Position numbers and translations under genes: made by a program. From contig NC_087065.1 in assembly GCF_963678635.1 (NCBI RefSeq), forward strand, positions 13,432,743-13,496,742: a stretch of DNA of 64,000 bases. Direction: 5' to 3'. The DNA comes from Symsagittifera roscoffensis. Its lineage: Eukaryota > Xenacoelomorpha > Acoela > Convolutidae. Shown in pieces: positions 11,564 to 24,087 of this stretch (position 1 is its first letter; the number at the start of each line of letters is the position of its first letter). The notes below the pieces were generated by a model. That model worked only from the letters and a program-made list of their open reading frames with translations, searched no databases and was not told the origin of the DNA.

Positions 11564-11725
11564 CTGACACGATTATGCTGCTTTTACAATCAAACGGGGT
11601 TAGTAGCGGGAGTGAAGACGTTAGAAGTTCAAAAATTGCATTTGTGTTTCAGGTACGATGTCAATGTCTATGTCGATGGCAAAGGCGACATAGGGTCTTT
11701 CCTGCGAATACCATTGAAAACTTGA
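11564..11725 (+). CDS. Putative two-exon terminal part of an unrecognised gene
   Basis: Exon 11,564-11,598 ends in phase 2 at a GG|gttagt donor. A 54-base intron ends in tgtgtttcag, and exon 11,653-11,725 resumes in phase 2 and runs to a TGA. The second exon encodes YDVNVYVDGKGDIGSFLRI and then PLKT, a balanced composition unlike the surrounding AT-rich frames. An overlapping frame gives a Cys/Arg-rich product that looks less protein-like. The phases agree, but the upstream exons are not found and I recognise no family. The same donor phase would also fit the acceptor at 11,969, so the two 3' ends could be alternative. Confidence 0.35.
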   Translation: MTRLCCFYNQTGLVAGVKTLEVQKLHLCFRYDVNVYVDGKGDIGSFLRIPLKT

Positions 11726-11968
11726 TGACTAGTTCAATGAAAATACTTACTAAGAAATACAAGAAGAAGAAAGGATAACTGTGCATCTGATTAGCAGCGG
11801 GGCTTAATTCTAAGTGGGCTAAACGTTCATTTTTTCATTAAGCACTCAAAAAGTAATATCGAAGCTTTAATAAAGTATCTTTAAGTTTCAAACATAGTTC
11901 TCAAGTTACTTACTGAGAATTTATATTATCCGATTGTGCAAAAACATGGTACTTTACGATATTTTTAG

Positions 11969-12320
11969 CAGTTTATTAAAATACTTGCCCCATCTTGAAA
12001 ATCCTGGACAAAGTGTCGCTCTTTTGTCTCAGAAAAAATATCTATACGGCATGTTTAATAATGAACATAGCTAAAAAAACGGTAGGAAAAACCCGCTTGG
12101 TATTACTCGGCGACGAAGACATGTCTCGTTCCCGGAGTCCGGAAGTAAACTGCAGCATACGAAAGACAACACCTTCATCACTATAGACTCGAACAGCCTA
12201 GCTGTAGGCGACGAGGACGAGCGAGCCCTGAGGACGGGAGAGGGAGCCACCGAACTGTCCTTTTCAGACATCATCAATAATGAGATAAAGTTGACTCCGA
12301 GTCGCCAGTTAGACGACTAA
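11969..12320 (+). CDS. Putative C-terminal exons with an RHVSF motif (possible PP1 docking)
   Basis: Exon 11,969-12,052 follows an atttttag acceptor and encodes LLKYLPHLENPGQSVALLSQ and then KKYLYG. A proposed 33-base intron (12,053-12,085, gtttaa...ggtag) would join it in phase 2 to a GC-rich exon at 12,086-12,320. That exon is open for 77 codons and ends in TAA. It contains RRRRHVSF, a match to the RVxF protein-phosphatase-1 docking consensus, and an acidic tail ending TPSRQLDD. Without the intron a TAA interrupts the frame at 12,071. High GC and balanced codons support coding. The very short intron is the weak point, and a pseudogene with a stop is the alternative. Confidence 0.4.
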
Positions 12321-12381
12321 GGATCGGAAACGAAGCTGTATTGCAATAAATACTATTAGAGATGCTGTGATTATATTAAGA

Positions 12382-12798
12382 CAGGGGGATTTAGGGTGTG
12401 GGGTGGATGCCTTCTCCCTTCTTTGAGGGAATCGGCCCCCTCACCAACTAAAAGGGTGGTCCTCCGTTATTGTTCTTTTATGATATCCATTTTCGGCGAC
12501 CAGCCCTAAAGTTTTTCTAAAGGAGCTTTTGTCGCCCATATATTCTAATTTTGAGCATGAGCGCCCCAAAAAACGCGAACTGTTCGCCAAAAAATTTCCA
12601 AAAAGTACCAAAAACTGCATTTTTCCAAAAACTTGACTGCGGTGCAGAAAATTTTGCCTATATAGGTTCTTTATAGTGTTCGCGTAGCGCTCGCACTGTC
12701 AATTTGGTCAAGTTAAGAAAAAGGGTCGATAAAATTTTCGAAAAGTTTATGAAAACCGCCCCCATCCGCCCCTCAAAAAAGCCCTAGATCCACCCCTG
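12382..12798 (-). mobile_element. hAT-like MITE, 417 bp, with 8-bp target duplication
   Basis: It begins CAGGGGG and ends CACCCCTG, giving imperfect terminal inverted repeats of the CAGGGG-type. It is flanked by TATTAAGA (12,374-12,381) and TATCAAGA (12,799-12,806), an 8-bp duplication with one mismatch as hAT transposases make. It has no coding capacity. The interior matches, in reverse orientation, the element at 28,890-29,305. Confidence 0.8.
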
Positions 12799-12806
12799 TA
12801 TCAAGA

Positions 12807-15537
12807 GTTTTGAATTTTCAAATTTTTGTCTTTTAACAGAATCAGGAAAAGATTTGTTGACAAAGGTCTAGCTAATTCGGTTTTTTAACAAGCCGGCCGT
12901 TTTGGGTTTTTACTGCTTTAATGGACTATAAGTTGTTCAAAAATTGGATTCTTTTTCACTATCCCACCTCGCGTTATCGTCAATTTTATGTTGTAACGAG
13001 TAGTTTTACGAGCTTAACTACGACGATCAAGCTTGTTTGTCATGGTCTATCAAGACCAAATGTCAATTTTGATATCACATAGGCCAGGCGGAGCAAACAC
13101 GTACAAAAACACATAAAAAATAAAACATGCTGAAAAAAAAACGAGTTCAATCAAAAGTTTTCTTTGCCTTGATTAAAGACAACTAGGAGCTCAAGTAAAG
13201 CTGCAGGCAGGTGCTTAATTTTTTTTGAATTTTTTAAATTGATACGATGCAAAAGCAAAATGCGTTGAACTTTGCTTAAAACTTTAGTTCTTTCCATGCT
13301 AAAAAAAATGAAAGAGTGAAATTTCTGAAAAACTGCAGTTTTCCCAATGACGTAACATTTCCTTGCAAAATTTAAGGTTTCACAGTTTCTGTAGGAAAAA
13401 CGCATGCAAACATTTTTTTTCGATTAACATCATCATCTTAGATTTGAAAAGGTAGTTTTCAAGAAAGTTCAAACCTTTTTTTTAAAAAACGGTCAAAAGT
13501 TTTAAAAAAATTGTTACTGAAATCCATAATTTTTCTGCAAAATATAGGTCGTGGCCGCCAGAATAGATGAAAATTTGAATCAAACTTCTCAATTACAGGA
13601 AAATTTGTCATGCTAGTTTTCGAGTAAAGTAAAAAAATTTCCAAAACACGGTCAACAAATAAAAAAATTGAGCTTTTTGGGCATGTTCGTTTATGACGAA
13701 ACAATTAACCTGTACCTTCCATGGTCATAAAATTTTTGAGTCCAATTAAGTGGCGTAGTTGCGTAAGCAAAAGCGTTTCCTGTAACCTTTTTCTTGGAAT
13801 GAACCCAGAATCTTAAATATAGGAAGGTACTTTTTGAGAAAATTCAATAAGTTGCGGAAAACTGTCGAAAAATCAAAAATTTGACCATTCTTAGATTGAT
13901 GAATTTTGAGTAAAAATTTTGTAATCCGCCGCTAATGCAAAGGATTTTTGATCAGGATGTCTCAATTGACTTGATTAGACCCACAATCTCAGATTTGAGA
14001 GGTTAGTTTTTGAGAAAGTTTAAAACACGGTAAAAATAACAAAAAGTTGATTTTTCCGAGGGTCATCACTTGATGCGTAATTTGTTTTGAGCTTATTCAT
14101 ATATGCAGGTGAATTTTTATATCCTTTTCAATAATTGATTCGGAATCGGATTTTGATAGCGTATTTTTTGGGAAAACGTTTAAAATCCAAATCAAGTGTC
14201 AAATAATGCCCCTTAGACTTTTTTGAAAACAGTAAAAACAGATTAAAAACAGTAAAAACAGAGTAAAAACAGAGTAAAAACAGATTGGGGAGTATGCAGG
14301 TACACAATAGACTTAGCTTGCTCACGGAAGAACAGATATTGAGAAAAACTAAAGTTTTTGCGAAAAATGAAAACTAATTCCAGAACATCTGAAAAAAATG
14401 AAATAAAAAACCCAACCCCAAACATTTTCATAAACTTGTTATTATCAAACAAGAATTCTAGGCAAACATGCCGAGCAAGACACTTGAAGAGAATATTGGC
14501 AACGTAATAAAAGTTACGAAACGGAAATAAAGTCGACAATCTTTGAGCAGACACGAGCTGGCCAAAAAAAAACGATTTTATTAAAAATTTTATAATTAGG
14601 TCTAAATATAACAAGACTGCTCGTATCAGGGCGAAGCCCTGAATGTTCCGACTGCCTTTTAAGGTTTATGGAGCAGCAGTCATAACACTAAAAAAAATTA
14701 AATGAAATAAAATAAAATGAAAATTTTTTTTTTCTAAAATTTGAAATTTTTTATGAAAATCATCCCCCCACAAGCCATATAAAGTACAAAACAATAGATT
14801 TTGCTCCTTGTAACAAATCAATTATGGCTAATAAGCTTCGCTCAACCAATTTGGAACGATTTCTGAGACGGATTAAATCTCCGCTTACGCGTTAATAGCG
14901 CGAATTATATCGCGCGTTAATTGTCCCAAATTGGTCAAAATGGCCAAAATGGCAATCTTTAAACCCTCATAACTTTACGAAAAATGATCACAGAAGAAAT
15001 ATCTTTTCAAATTTAAGCTCAGGACAACAATACCTTTTGAATGATATAAAAAAATTCCGTCAAAAATGGCTAGTTAAAAAGTCGAAATTTGTCTGAAGAA
15101 AAAAAAAACCCACCCCGAGCACAAATATTCCGTTACTCTCGTATCGAAAGTCGGAACAATTAGTTTCAAGATATATTTTGTCAGTTGAGCCGATGAAAAT
15201 TCAGAAACGGCTATTGATGAAAATAACTGTTTGTTGCGTTTTTCTTGAATAAGTAGAATCGCCGCTTTTTAGAGAGAAACTAGCAAACTAATTCCTAACA
15301 AAATGGGGAAAATTTTCTGAAAATATTTTTGGTTTTCGAAAGACTGATGTTAAAAAGTGATTTTTTTAGCCGCCTTTGTTAATTAATTTGATTTGCATGC
15401 TAAATGTAAGTGCACTCGAAATAATAATTTCAACAGAAAATTCTGATATCCCATAGAAGATATCATCGTTCTTAAAAAACAAAAGATACTTTTTCCTTCA
15501 ATTTTTGTTTTGTAAACTCCTTGAAAACTGTCAACTG
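12807..15537. other. AT-rich DNA, no gene seen; dispersed repeat at 14,505-14,670
   Basis: Only short chance frames occur. The segment at about 14,505-14,560 (containing GACAATCTTTGAGCAGACA) recurs at about 45,760-45,815. The following stretch, with the hairpin CAGGGCGAAGCCCTG (14,627-14,641) and CCGACTGCC, has a diverged counterpart at about 28,290-28,350. These are interspersed repeats of unknown class. Confidence 0.6.
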
Positions 15538-15789
15538 TCAATTAAGCCATGCTCTGGAGTAGTTTATGAGCGCTTTGGTTTTGTTTATGATGCTGAAAGC
15601 GTAACATGCTTCATTTATACATGGCGAGTTATCCTGCACAACAAAATTGTTCCATATTGAATAGAAACTATTTACGGTTGTATTAATTTCCTTCGTCTCA
15701 AACATTCTTTCCTGAGGTTTGATATTGTGATAACGTCCATAACTTACGTCTTTTAGTATTTTTGAAGGGCAGTCGAAAGATTGAGGGCT
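15538..15789 (-). CDS. Putative terminal coding exon, unrecognised Cys- and Asn-containing protein
   Basis: The minus-strand frame is open for 83 codons to a TGA at 15,538-15,540, with a first in-frame ATG at 15,705. It reads DCPSKILKDVSYGRYHNIKP near its start and later NFVVQDNSPCINEACYAFSI, with possible N-glycosylation sites (NTT, NKT) and three cysteines. That would suit an extracellular domain. A gtaaag-ending acceptor (intron to about 15,863) would join it in phase 2 to a frame reading HCESIFSPFFT. That upstream piece meets a stop soon after, so the model is incomplete. No family is recognised, and a chance frame is possible. Confidence 0.3.
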   Translation of the reverse strand, partial: SPQSFDCPSKILKDVSYGRYHNIKPQERMFETKEINTTVNSFYSIWNNFVVQDNSPCINEACYAFSIINKTKALINYSRAWLN

Positions 15790-15925
15790 TTACCTTGATA
15801 TACAAGCAGGTTTTTTTTATAATAATTTTACGTCTCATCATGGTTAAATTTGAGCTGTTACAATGTAAAGAATGGAGAGAAAATCGATTCACAATGGTTA
15901 GTTTGCTCGTCCAGCGCAGTTTCAT

Positions 15926-18900
15926 TGCATTATGACTATGCTAAGAGAAATTTCAGAAAATTAAACTGAAAAGTGGGGAATAAATTCAGTTTAATCAGCT
16001 TGCTCTAAGAGTTGAACCACTGATATCAACATCGGCTAACAAAAATTAGCAATTGAACAAAAATTTTATTCTTTCATTGATTACTCTTAATAACTTTTTA
16101 CCAAGATTTCCAGGGTTAGCTAAAACAAAGAACCCAATCCTCCGTATGTTTTCATGATTGATCTACAAGTCCTCAATATTAATCCATTTAAAAGAGCAAG
16201 TTGTTCCAAAATTAGCATTTTACCATTCGATACTGGCTTTAATGTTGGTCAAATTTCAAATTACATATTTGTGGAACGCCATCAGTATTAAAATCAAACA
16301 CCAAAACACAAATTACACATTAAAATTGCCATTTGTTTTGCATATGCCGTAAAATACAATGCGCGTGAATCAAGGTTTGCCACTCTGCTAGATCGAAAAG
16401 TTTTGACCGTTAATTACATTTTATAGCATTTAATTATATTTTTTCTGAAGTTCAAATATCTGACAGGCTGTAATGCATTTTTCACAAAAATATGAATTCT
16501 TTCATTCAGTTCATTCCAAACGATGTAAATGAAAATTTGGTTCTCATGAACCCATAAAAAACCCGATTAACTAAAATGACCCGCATTGGAGTTCCAGGAA
16601 TGAAAACTATTTATAATTGAGTATCCTTGTCGGTGTCCACAAAAGTGAAAACAAATCGATTATAATCAAGTAGAAATGGATTATAATATTATTAATTTTC
16701 GAGGCAACAAAATCCTTTTTCATTCCAAAATAGTTGATTTTTGTTCACTTTTGTGGATACTGACAATGAAACTAAATTATAATAGATTTTTTTCCACTTT
16801 ACTCAAAAAACGCAATGAAAAAATTTCAAAAAATAAAAAAAAACATTACTCTCAAAATCTCCTATCAGCTCAAAATGAGGTACTGAGAAAAAGCAAGAGC
16901 GCCCGTGCGAGTAATATAATGCGCATGATTAAAGATCTGCCATCAAAATGTATTTTATTGTGTATTAATACAAACAGATAAAATGAGTTCCTTATTTATT
17001 TTGCGATTTATCGCCTTCTTTAGTTTTCGCAAAGTATCTTTTTTTATAAGATTGTCATGCTACGCAAAAAAAAATGAGACACAAAATAGCATAAAAATTG
17101 TTTTTGGTGGCAGTGTGTCAGAAAAATCGGGAGAAAGTCTTACATGTAGAAATAATTCAAATTTAAGATTGCATTTCAGGGTTAACTGAACGACACAATA
17201 TTTGCAGTAGCTGGGTGGAAACTGCTAGGCAAAAATTTTTGCATCATTTGACTCCGAGATACAACTGGCGAGTAAATTGGACGCACATCAATTTAGCACA
17301 AACTTATTTCTACACCTGGTTTTTAAAAAATCAACAATTTCATACTTCTTGGCGCGCGAGTTATTTACCTTTGCACTTCACATCTTTCAATAAACAGCAT
17401 GATGGGTGCGTGCCCACAACGCTACATAAACCTATTGAGAGGGGGTAGGGGAACGTTCGACATTTGGCCAGATTAACGTTTCCTACTTTAAAAAAAAAAC
17501 TAGTCGGGTGCTCAGAAACTTCGTTCTAGAATTCCCTAACTTTTTGCATGCGAACCTAGACCCCGGATATAATGGCAGTTTGTCAATGCCACTTTTTGAT
17601 GGTTTCGTTTTTAAGATGGGTTTGGTCATTTCTGACCTTTCCCAAATTGCTCCAAAAATAGATTTTTTTTTTCAATTATCTCTATTTCAGTAAATTTTCG
17701 GCTTTGGTCAAAAAGACCTTTCCAATAGTGCATAAAGGATGTGGTGTGATGCTTTAAACCGTTTGGTGTTATTTTTTTTTGCTTTTGCAAAAATGCAAAC
17801 TTTCACCTTTTAAGACGGTCATCTAAGATTTGAAAAATGAAAAGTTTTGTAAGTTGAAAGTAGTGGATTCTGATATCAAAAGCGGGCTTCTGGTTAGGTA
17901 ATATGAAGTTTCTAGCAGTAAAACGCAGTATTTTTATGGAGTTTTTTGGCTGTATAATTTTCTTATTTGGTCGTTTTTTTCTAAAATTTTAGGAAAGAAG
18001 ATAAATTTGAGTTTATATCTGTCCTACATTTGCTTCAGTAGCTTAGGTCATATATAGCACGATGGAAAGTTTGAACTACTAACAGTCATTGTAAGCTGCC
18101 GCAAATATTCATGATCTGTTCTAAAAATGCAAAAAAACTACTACGCAAAAAAACCTGAATAAAATTCACAGAAGGATTTTTGTTTTAAATTTTAAATTGA
18201 AAATCTTGTAGGATGCTCTGTAGGGGCCCCCTAGGAATAATCCCAAAAATTTTCATAAAAAAATTGTTGTTGATTTTTAAGCCATCATGCCCAGTGTAAA
18301 CTGAGCATTACAATTTTGCGCGAATGGCGCATTTGTCATGCGAAAGCGTCTTCAGCTCCCCTCCTATCAATTCAAAATTGTCGGAGTGAGCGCATACGCA
18401 TATTATGACTGAAAATAAGCAAAAACCAAGCCCAGGTAGGAAGGGTGGGACCTGACTGGCTATATATTTCAAACCTAAACAGTTAAATTCAAACCTAAAC
18501 AGCAGACAAAAAACTTAATTTACATAGTAAAATGAATCAATGAAGTCAAGAGTTAATCAAGTCAAGAAAACTGAAAAGCAAAATTGAAATTTTTTGAACT
18601 TGCGAACTTCAAAAAAACGTAACAAAAAATTATTCAAATTTCAAGAATTCATCATAAATTTTTTTTTTCAGAAAAAATTTTTTTTTGAGGGGCTGGACTG
18701 GTAGATTGCTTATTTTTTCCGCATGTAATTCTAACACTTCGAACTTAATTGAAGGTAAAGAGAAATTAAACGTCAAACCGCGACACATTTAAAATCAGCG
18801 ACAACACATTTTGAATCTCTATCCTGAAGACCAAAGAAACAAAGAAGGCATTAAAACTCAAAATTCTTCCTATTTTTTTTTCAACAAAGTCTTAGACTAC

Positions 18901-21779
18901 GAGGCCAAAGTGTGTATTTTTCAATTTGTAAGCAAATTCCTCAACAGGCTACCAATTGAATTGTCAAGAAATCAGCAACTTTGCTATTTTTCTTAGATTT
19001 TCTAGGCTGTTTTGGATTCCACGAACAAATAGATTAAACAGTGTGTTGCTCAATTTTGTTCTAAAACAGGAAAGTCTGCTAAAGCAGGCAACAATTTGGT
19101 CACTCAGGTCGTAATTGTCGTGAAAAAAATTTGTGAAAGCTGCATCAAAGTTTGTGGAATTCAGAAAAGTTTGTGGAATCCTCAAACAAATAAAAAAATA
19201 TTTGTGTTTAGTAAATTTGAGCTTTCGTGAAATCCGCAACTTTAAATTGAAACCGCAAATTGTAAGCGGATTCGGCAAACTTGCGAGAGGAATACACGTT
19301 TTGTTAACTGAACCTGCATAAACTTTTGGAATCTACTTTCTTTTGCGGAATCTGCTTACATCCGCGGAATCCGGAACAACTAGCTTTATTCGCTGGTAGC
19401 TAAACCCTTAAAAAAACTAATGTGCTGACAAACGCTAGGCTAAAAATATTTCTGAGGTAATCCACGGAAATTTTGGAAGTAAGATTCACCATTTTGAACC
19501 ATGTTAAAAGTTCTATCTCTGGATTCCAGTGACCTATTGACACCAAATTGTGCGCCCATCCAGTTCACAGTTTGGCCTCGTAGTGAAGAAATCGTTTTTT
19601 TTTTGTTTAATAAAACTTTTGCAAACTTGATCAATAGGTCTTATTAGATCAATAGATCAGTTATGTTTTAATCCCTTGGGAAGAGCATGAAATAAAAAAA
19701 AATTCGAAGCAATTTCAAGCCCACGAGTTTACGCTGAATACCTTTTTAGAGCTCGAGGGCCTAGTTTGACCTCAAATATAAGTTAATTTGAACCAAAATT
19801 TAGAAGAAAATGTCAGCTGCAAAAAAAAACTTTTTTACGACTTTTGACTCTTCACGATATACACAATCTAAAAGACCAAACGACATACGGTTTTCGTTCT
19901 TCTTTTCTGGTATATTTTTTGCTTCAAGTTCTGAAACAATAAATTTTAATAAAAATTAGAAAGTGTTACGATTAGTTTAATAAAACCGGGCAGATTATTA
20001 ATTTTTTTGGAAATCTTTCAGTTTACAGTTTTGACGAAAAATACATAACACTACAGAACTTTAAACTCCTTAAACTTTAAACTTTCAGCTTTAAAATTAC
20101 TGGAATATTTTGATTAAAAAAAAGTCAAATAGCGAAAAATTGTTCAAAACTTTTTTGATCGGAAAACCGAAAAACTGAAAGTATGAAAAAAAATGTAGGT
20201 TATGAAGAACACATTTGTCCACAACTGTTAATTTTTTCAAGGAATTTTCTAAGAAAATATAAAAAAAAACAAAAGACTTATATAAATTACTTAGTTTTTG
20301 ATCCTTGACACTCAAATCTGTAAAATATCTTATCATTGCCTGACTTCGCATATGCGCTTAATGTCAGCAAGTTTGGTTATTTTGACAGCCAACTTTTGCT
20401 TCAAAAGTTTTATTCAGGGCTAATTATCTAAAAGAAGTTTCGTCAATTGGTTGTGTATTCCTTGTTTTCAAGCAGATACATTTCACGCAACTCAAATTTG
20501 TTTGATTCTTTCCAAAAAAATGAGTAACTCCAAAACATCAGTTAAAAGAAGTATTGAGTTTTATTGGTGAAGTTCACTTCTACAGTTTAACATCAGCGAT
20601 GATGAAAAACCTTCACTTGAGTTTCATCAATAATAGTCGATTAAAGTGTATTTTGAGTGACAAAATGTTGAACAATGTAGCGGTTAAAGACAATTATCAA
20701 TGGAATATATTCGATTTAATTTCACATAGAGGCAAAGCGGAGCTTCGCATCACTTGCCATATCTCAAAAATAGCTTTGTAAGCTATCAGACCAGAAATTA
20801 AAGGAGAACCGAAAAGAAAACTATTGTCATGAAAATCTTTGAACTATAAATTATAATCTGAAATTTATAACGTCTTGTGCGATTCGGAGGAAAACAATGA
20901 TTACCTTTAGTGATCTGAAAAAAAGGTTAGTGATGCGATAAAATATAAGCCAAAATCCCTCAGGTGGTAAGCTTTTAAGCAAAAAAAAACTGAAAAGGGA
21001 AATTCTACAAAGTCACGGCAAGTGGAATTACAAATTGCAGCAGTAAAGGAAAGCATAAAAAGCAAATATCAAAAAAACAGCATAAGCAAAACAATCTAAG
21101 ATAAGGCAAATGAGCCGACAAAACATCAGCAGACAAGTAATAAATTGACAGTTTGTTTCCCGTAAATACTTCCCGTTTGAAAAGAAAACAAGTCTTAGTC
21201 AGATTAGAATCCATGATTTTTGCCGGCCAAGGCGTATTCGTTATTTCTATACTAAGTGTGAAGAAAACGCTTAGAAACTTGAATTAAGTATGAACCAAGA
21301 TAACAAGTGATTTTAGTACTTCTAATAAACAAGTTGTTAATACGAACAAGTTGTTAACACGAAATTTTCCCATTTGATAACGCTTGCAAATCGCAGGTGT
21401 AAACACAAAATATTTAACTATAATCTTTTTTCTCAACATTAATCCAAAAATAAATCAATTTTTCTCCGTACAAATTCTTTATAATGGATTGTTTTTTGCA
21501 GAGAAGTTGTCTATTCAGCTTGTTGCACTTTTTTTGCTGAATTTTGACGTGTCAAAGATTAAATGTGAGCTAAATATTAAACAGAGTTTATCCCCCCACC
21601 TCCCTCAAATTTTTTACCTTTGGACGAGAGGTTTGAAAATAATTCAAAATTTTTAAAAGTCGAGGTGCAAACACTTTTGTCCAGGTGCAATATCAAAAAA
21701 TTGATAGTCTTTTTGTAAAAAAACAAACACTGAAAAGTTAAGACTCTTCTATTCACAGGCCCTTCTATTCTCATCTGTT
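15926..21779. other. AT-rich DNA without recognisable genes
   Basis: Open stretches here are short, A/T-codon-rich and carry no motif I know. A hairpin-forming inverted repeat at 16,629-16,765 is described separately. A 34-base region around 18,475-18,505 repeats TTCAAACCTAAACAG twice. Confidence 0.6.
16629..16765. repeat. Imperfect inverted repeat, ~30-bp arms
   Basis: The arms at 16,629-16,660 and 16,736-16,765 share TCCACAAAAGTGAA in opposite orientation, with about 75 bases between. This may be a small palindromic element. No target duplication was found. Confidence 0.6.
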
Positions 21780-23810
21780 GCTGTTCTCTTCAAGCTATTC
21801 AAGCTATGATACTTCGAACAATCTCAGGTCGCACAATCTGAGCCACGTCGTAAATCGATTTGAGCAGGTTACGTTTTAAAGAACGAATCAGTTCCGGAAA
21901 AATCGAACTTTTCCTGAGCAAGCTATTCAAGCTACAAAACTTTAAATATTTCAAGTTAACTTCGTGGAGCGAATCAGACTGCGAAAAAAAATTTCTAAGC
22001 AAGCTATTTAAGCAATAAGCAATAAAACTGAGACATTTCAAGTTATTTCATGAAGCGACTCGGAAAGCAAAAAACTCAAATTTTCTGAGCACGTTACACA
22101 AGCTATGAGTTTTTGAATACTTCAAATTGTTACATAGAACTAACAATTTGCGATATGTTCATGTTTCTCTTTTCGAAGCTATGAAACTTTGAAAACGGCG
22201 AATCAGACAATTTGAAAGTTATTTAACCATTTAATTACTTCAAGTAATTTCATACACCAAAACGGTTTGTGAAAAATTCACGTTTTTCTCAGCAAGCTAT
22301 TCAAGCTATGATTCCTTGTAACGAAGCAAATCGGATTGTGTCGAGTTGAAGTCTTTCTATTGAAGCCAACCAAGCAAGGAAATTTTGAAACATTTCAAAT
22401 TACTTTATCGTGCTGATCGATCCGCGAAAACCTTAACTTTTTAAAACAAACTATTCAAGCTCTGAAACTTTGAAATATTCGAAGTTACTTCAGACTATAC
22501 CAGTTCGCAAAAATATAAAATTGTTCTTTGACTGAAACATTTTGTGAAAAGATCAAGTTGGCCTTAAGCAAGCAAGCTAGCTGTTATCCAAGCTATGACG
22601 CTATAATAGACCGAAATAATTGTAATACTTTCATGTTTTTCTTATTGAAGCTATGAAAGTTTGAAATATTTAACTAGACCGAATTGGTTCGCTAACAGTT
22701 CAATTTTATGAAGTAAATTTTTCAAGCTATGAGATTTTGAAAAAAAAGCGAATCGGATAGTGAAAAGCTTAAGCTTTTCTTAAGCGAGTAATTCAACTTT
22801 TTAATCAATTCAAGTTCTTTCAAAGACTGAATGTGTTCGCGAAAAAACTATGTTTTGCTAAGCTAGCTTTTCCAGCTGTGAAACTTTGAAGTACTTCAAG
22901 TTAAATCACAGCGCGGAGCAGTATGCTCGAAGTCGGATATTGTAAGCATGGATGTTGCTCTTTTTAGTGAACTGGTTTCAGAATGAAATGAATCGTTAAG
23001 CGCAAATTTTTGGACAAAAAATGGGCAGGTTTTGTCTTGCCTTCAAGTTGAATCGAAGACATCTTGTTTAAAGAGTTTTGAACTTTTCTCAGAAAGAGTT
23101 CCAGAGTACTCCAGAACTTAGAATGATTAAAAACTCTTACCTAAACGCTTGTTAAGCATTGAGCTTTATGGTTGCTCTGAATGATTTTTAAAATTTATGA
23201 TCCGAGCCATCTTATGTTGTGCTCGGAAAAATTTTTAAGCGTAACGTCCATAACGCATTAAGACTTTCATGTAACATATACAAATTGTTTCATAGAGCAA
23301 ATCAATTCGTGCAAAAATGAAGATTTTCTAACCAACGTTTTTCGTGGAAAGTTAGTTTTTCCAAGCAAGCTATGAAATTTTGAATTAATTTTATTTATTT
23401 TATAGACTGAATCGTTTCGCGAAAAAGTTCAAGTGGTTTTGAGCAATCTAGACTATCTATGAAATTTTGAAATTTTTCAAGTTATTTCGAGAATAAATCG
23501 GTTTGTGAAAAATTGAAGTTTGTCTAAGCAAGCTATTCCAACTAAGAAATATTGAAAGGTTTGAATGTATTTCAATGATCGAGTCGGTTTGCAAAAAAAT
23601 TAAGTTTGTCGAAACAAGCTACTCAAGCGATGAAACTTTGAAATAACTCGAATCGGTTCGCGAAAAAATTAAGTTTGTCTAAGCAAGCTATTCAAACTAT
23701 GATACTTCGAAATTATTAAAATTTCAAACTGTCTTAAGGCAAACTGTTCAAGCTTCGAAAGTTTGAAATATTTCAAGATATTTCATAGAGGAAATCGAAT
23801 CGAAAAACAT
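21780..23810. repeat. Degenerate ~88-bp satellite array (left block)
   Basis: Units recur roughly every 86-90 bases with a core like AAGCAAGCTATTCAAGCTAT, then GAAACTTTGAAATATTTCAA, then GAATCGGTTCGCGAAAAA. About 20 diverged units fit. The same unit reappears at 27,340-27,500 beyond the reverse-transcriptase element, so the array was probably continuous before that insertion. Confidence 0.85.
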
Positions 23811-24087
23811 TTTTTTGAATCAGTCATTTATCTATTTGGTTCATTTTTTCAACATTGTGTTTCATTTAGGTCCACGTTTTACATTACTAGCAGAGTCTGC
23901 ACATAGCTAGCTGACTTCTCTTCATTGTAGAACATCCGTAAATAATTCTCTAGGGTAAGAAATCATGGTCTGAGCCAAGACTCCTCCACTTGGTCCTTGT
24001 GCCCCGGAAGCACACACTGGAAGCACAGAGCACGGCAAAAGACAGCCGGCACTTCACCCAGTTCATATTTTTACTGTAGGGTTTCTC

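Noticed and set aside
12071-12277. Minus-strand 68-codon frame rich in Ser/Arg
   Set aside because: It is the antisense of the better plus-strand frame (77 codons to a stop with balanced codons).
21780-23810. CRISPR-like array
   Set aside because: Units are ~88 bp, degenerate and without unique spacers; the genome is eukaryotic.
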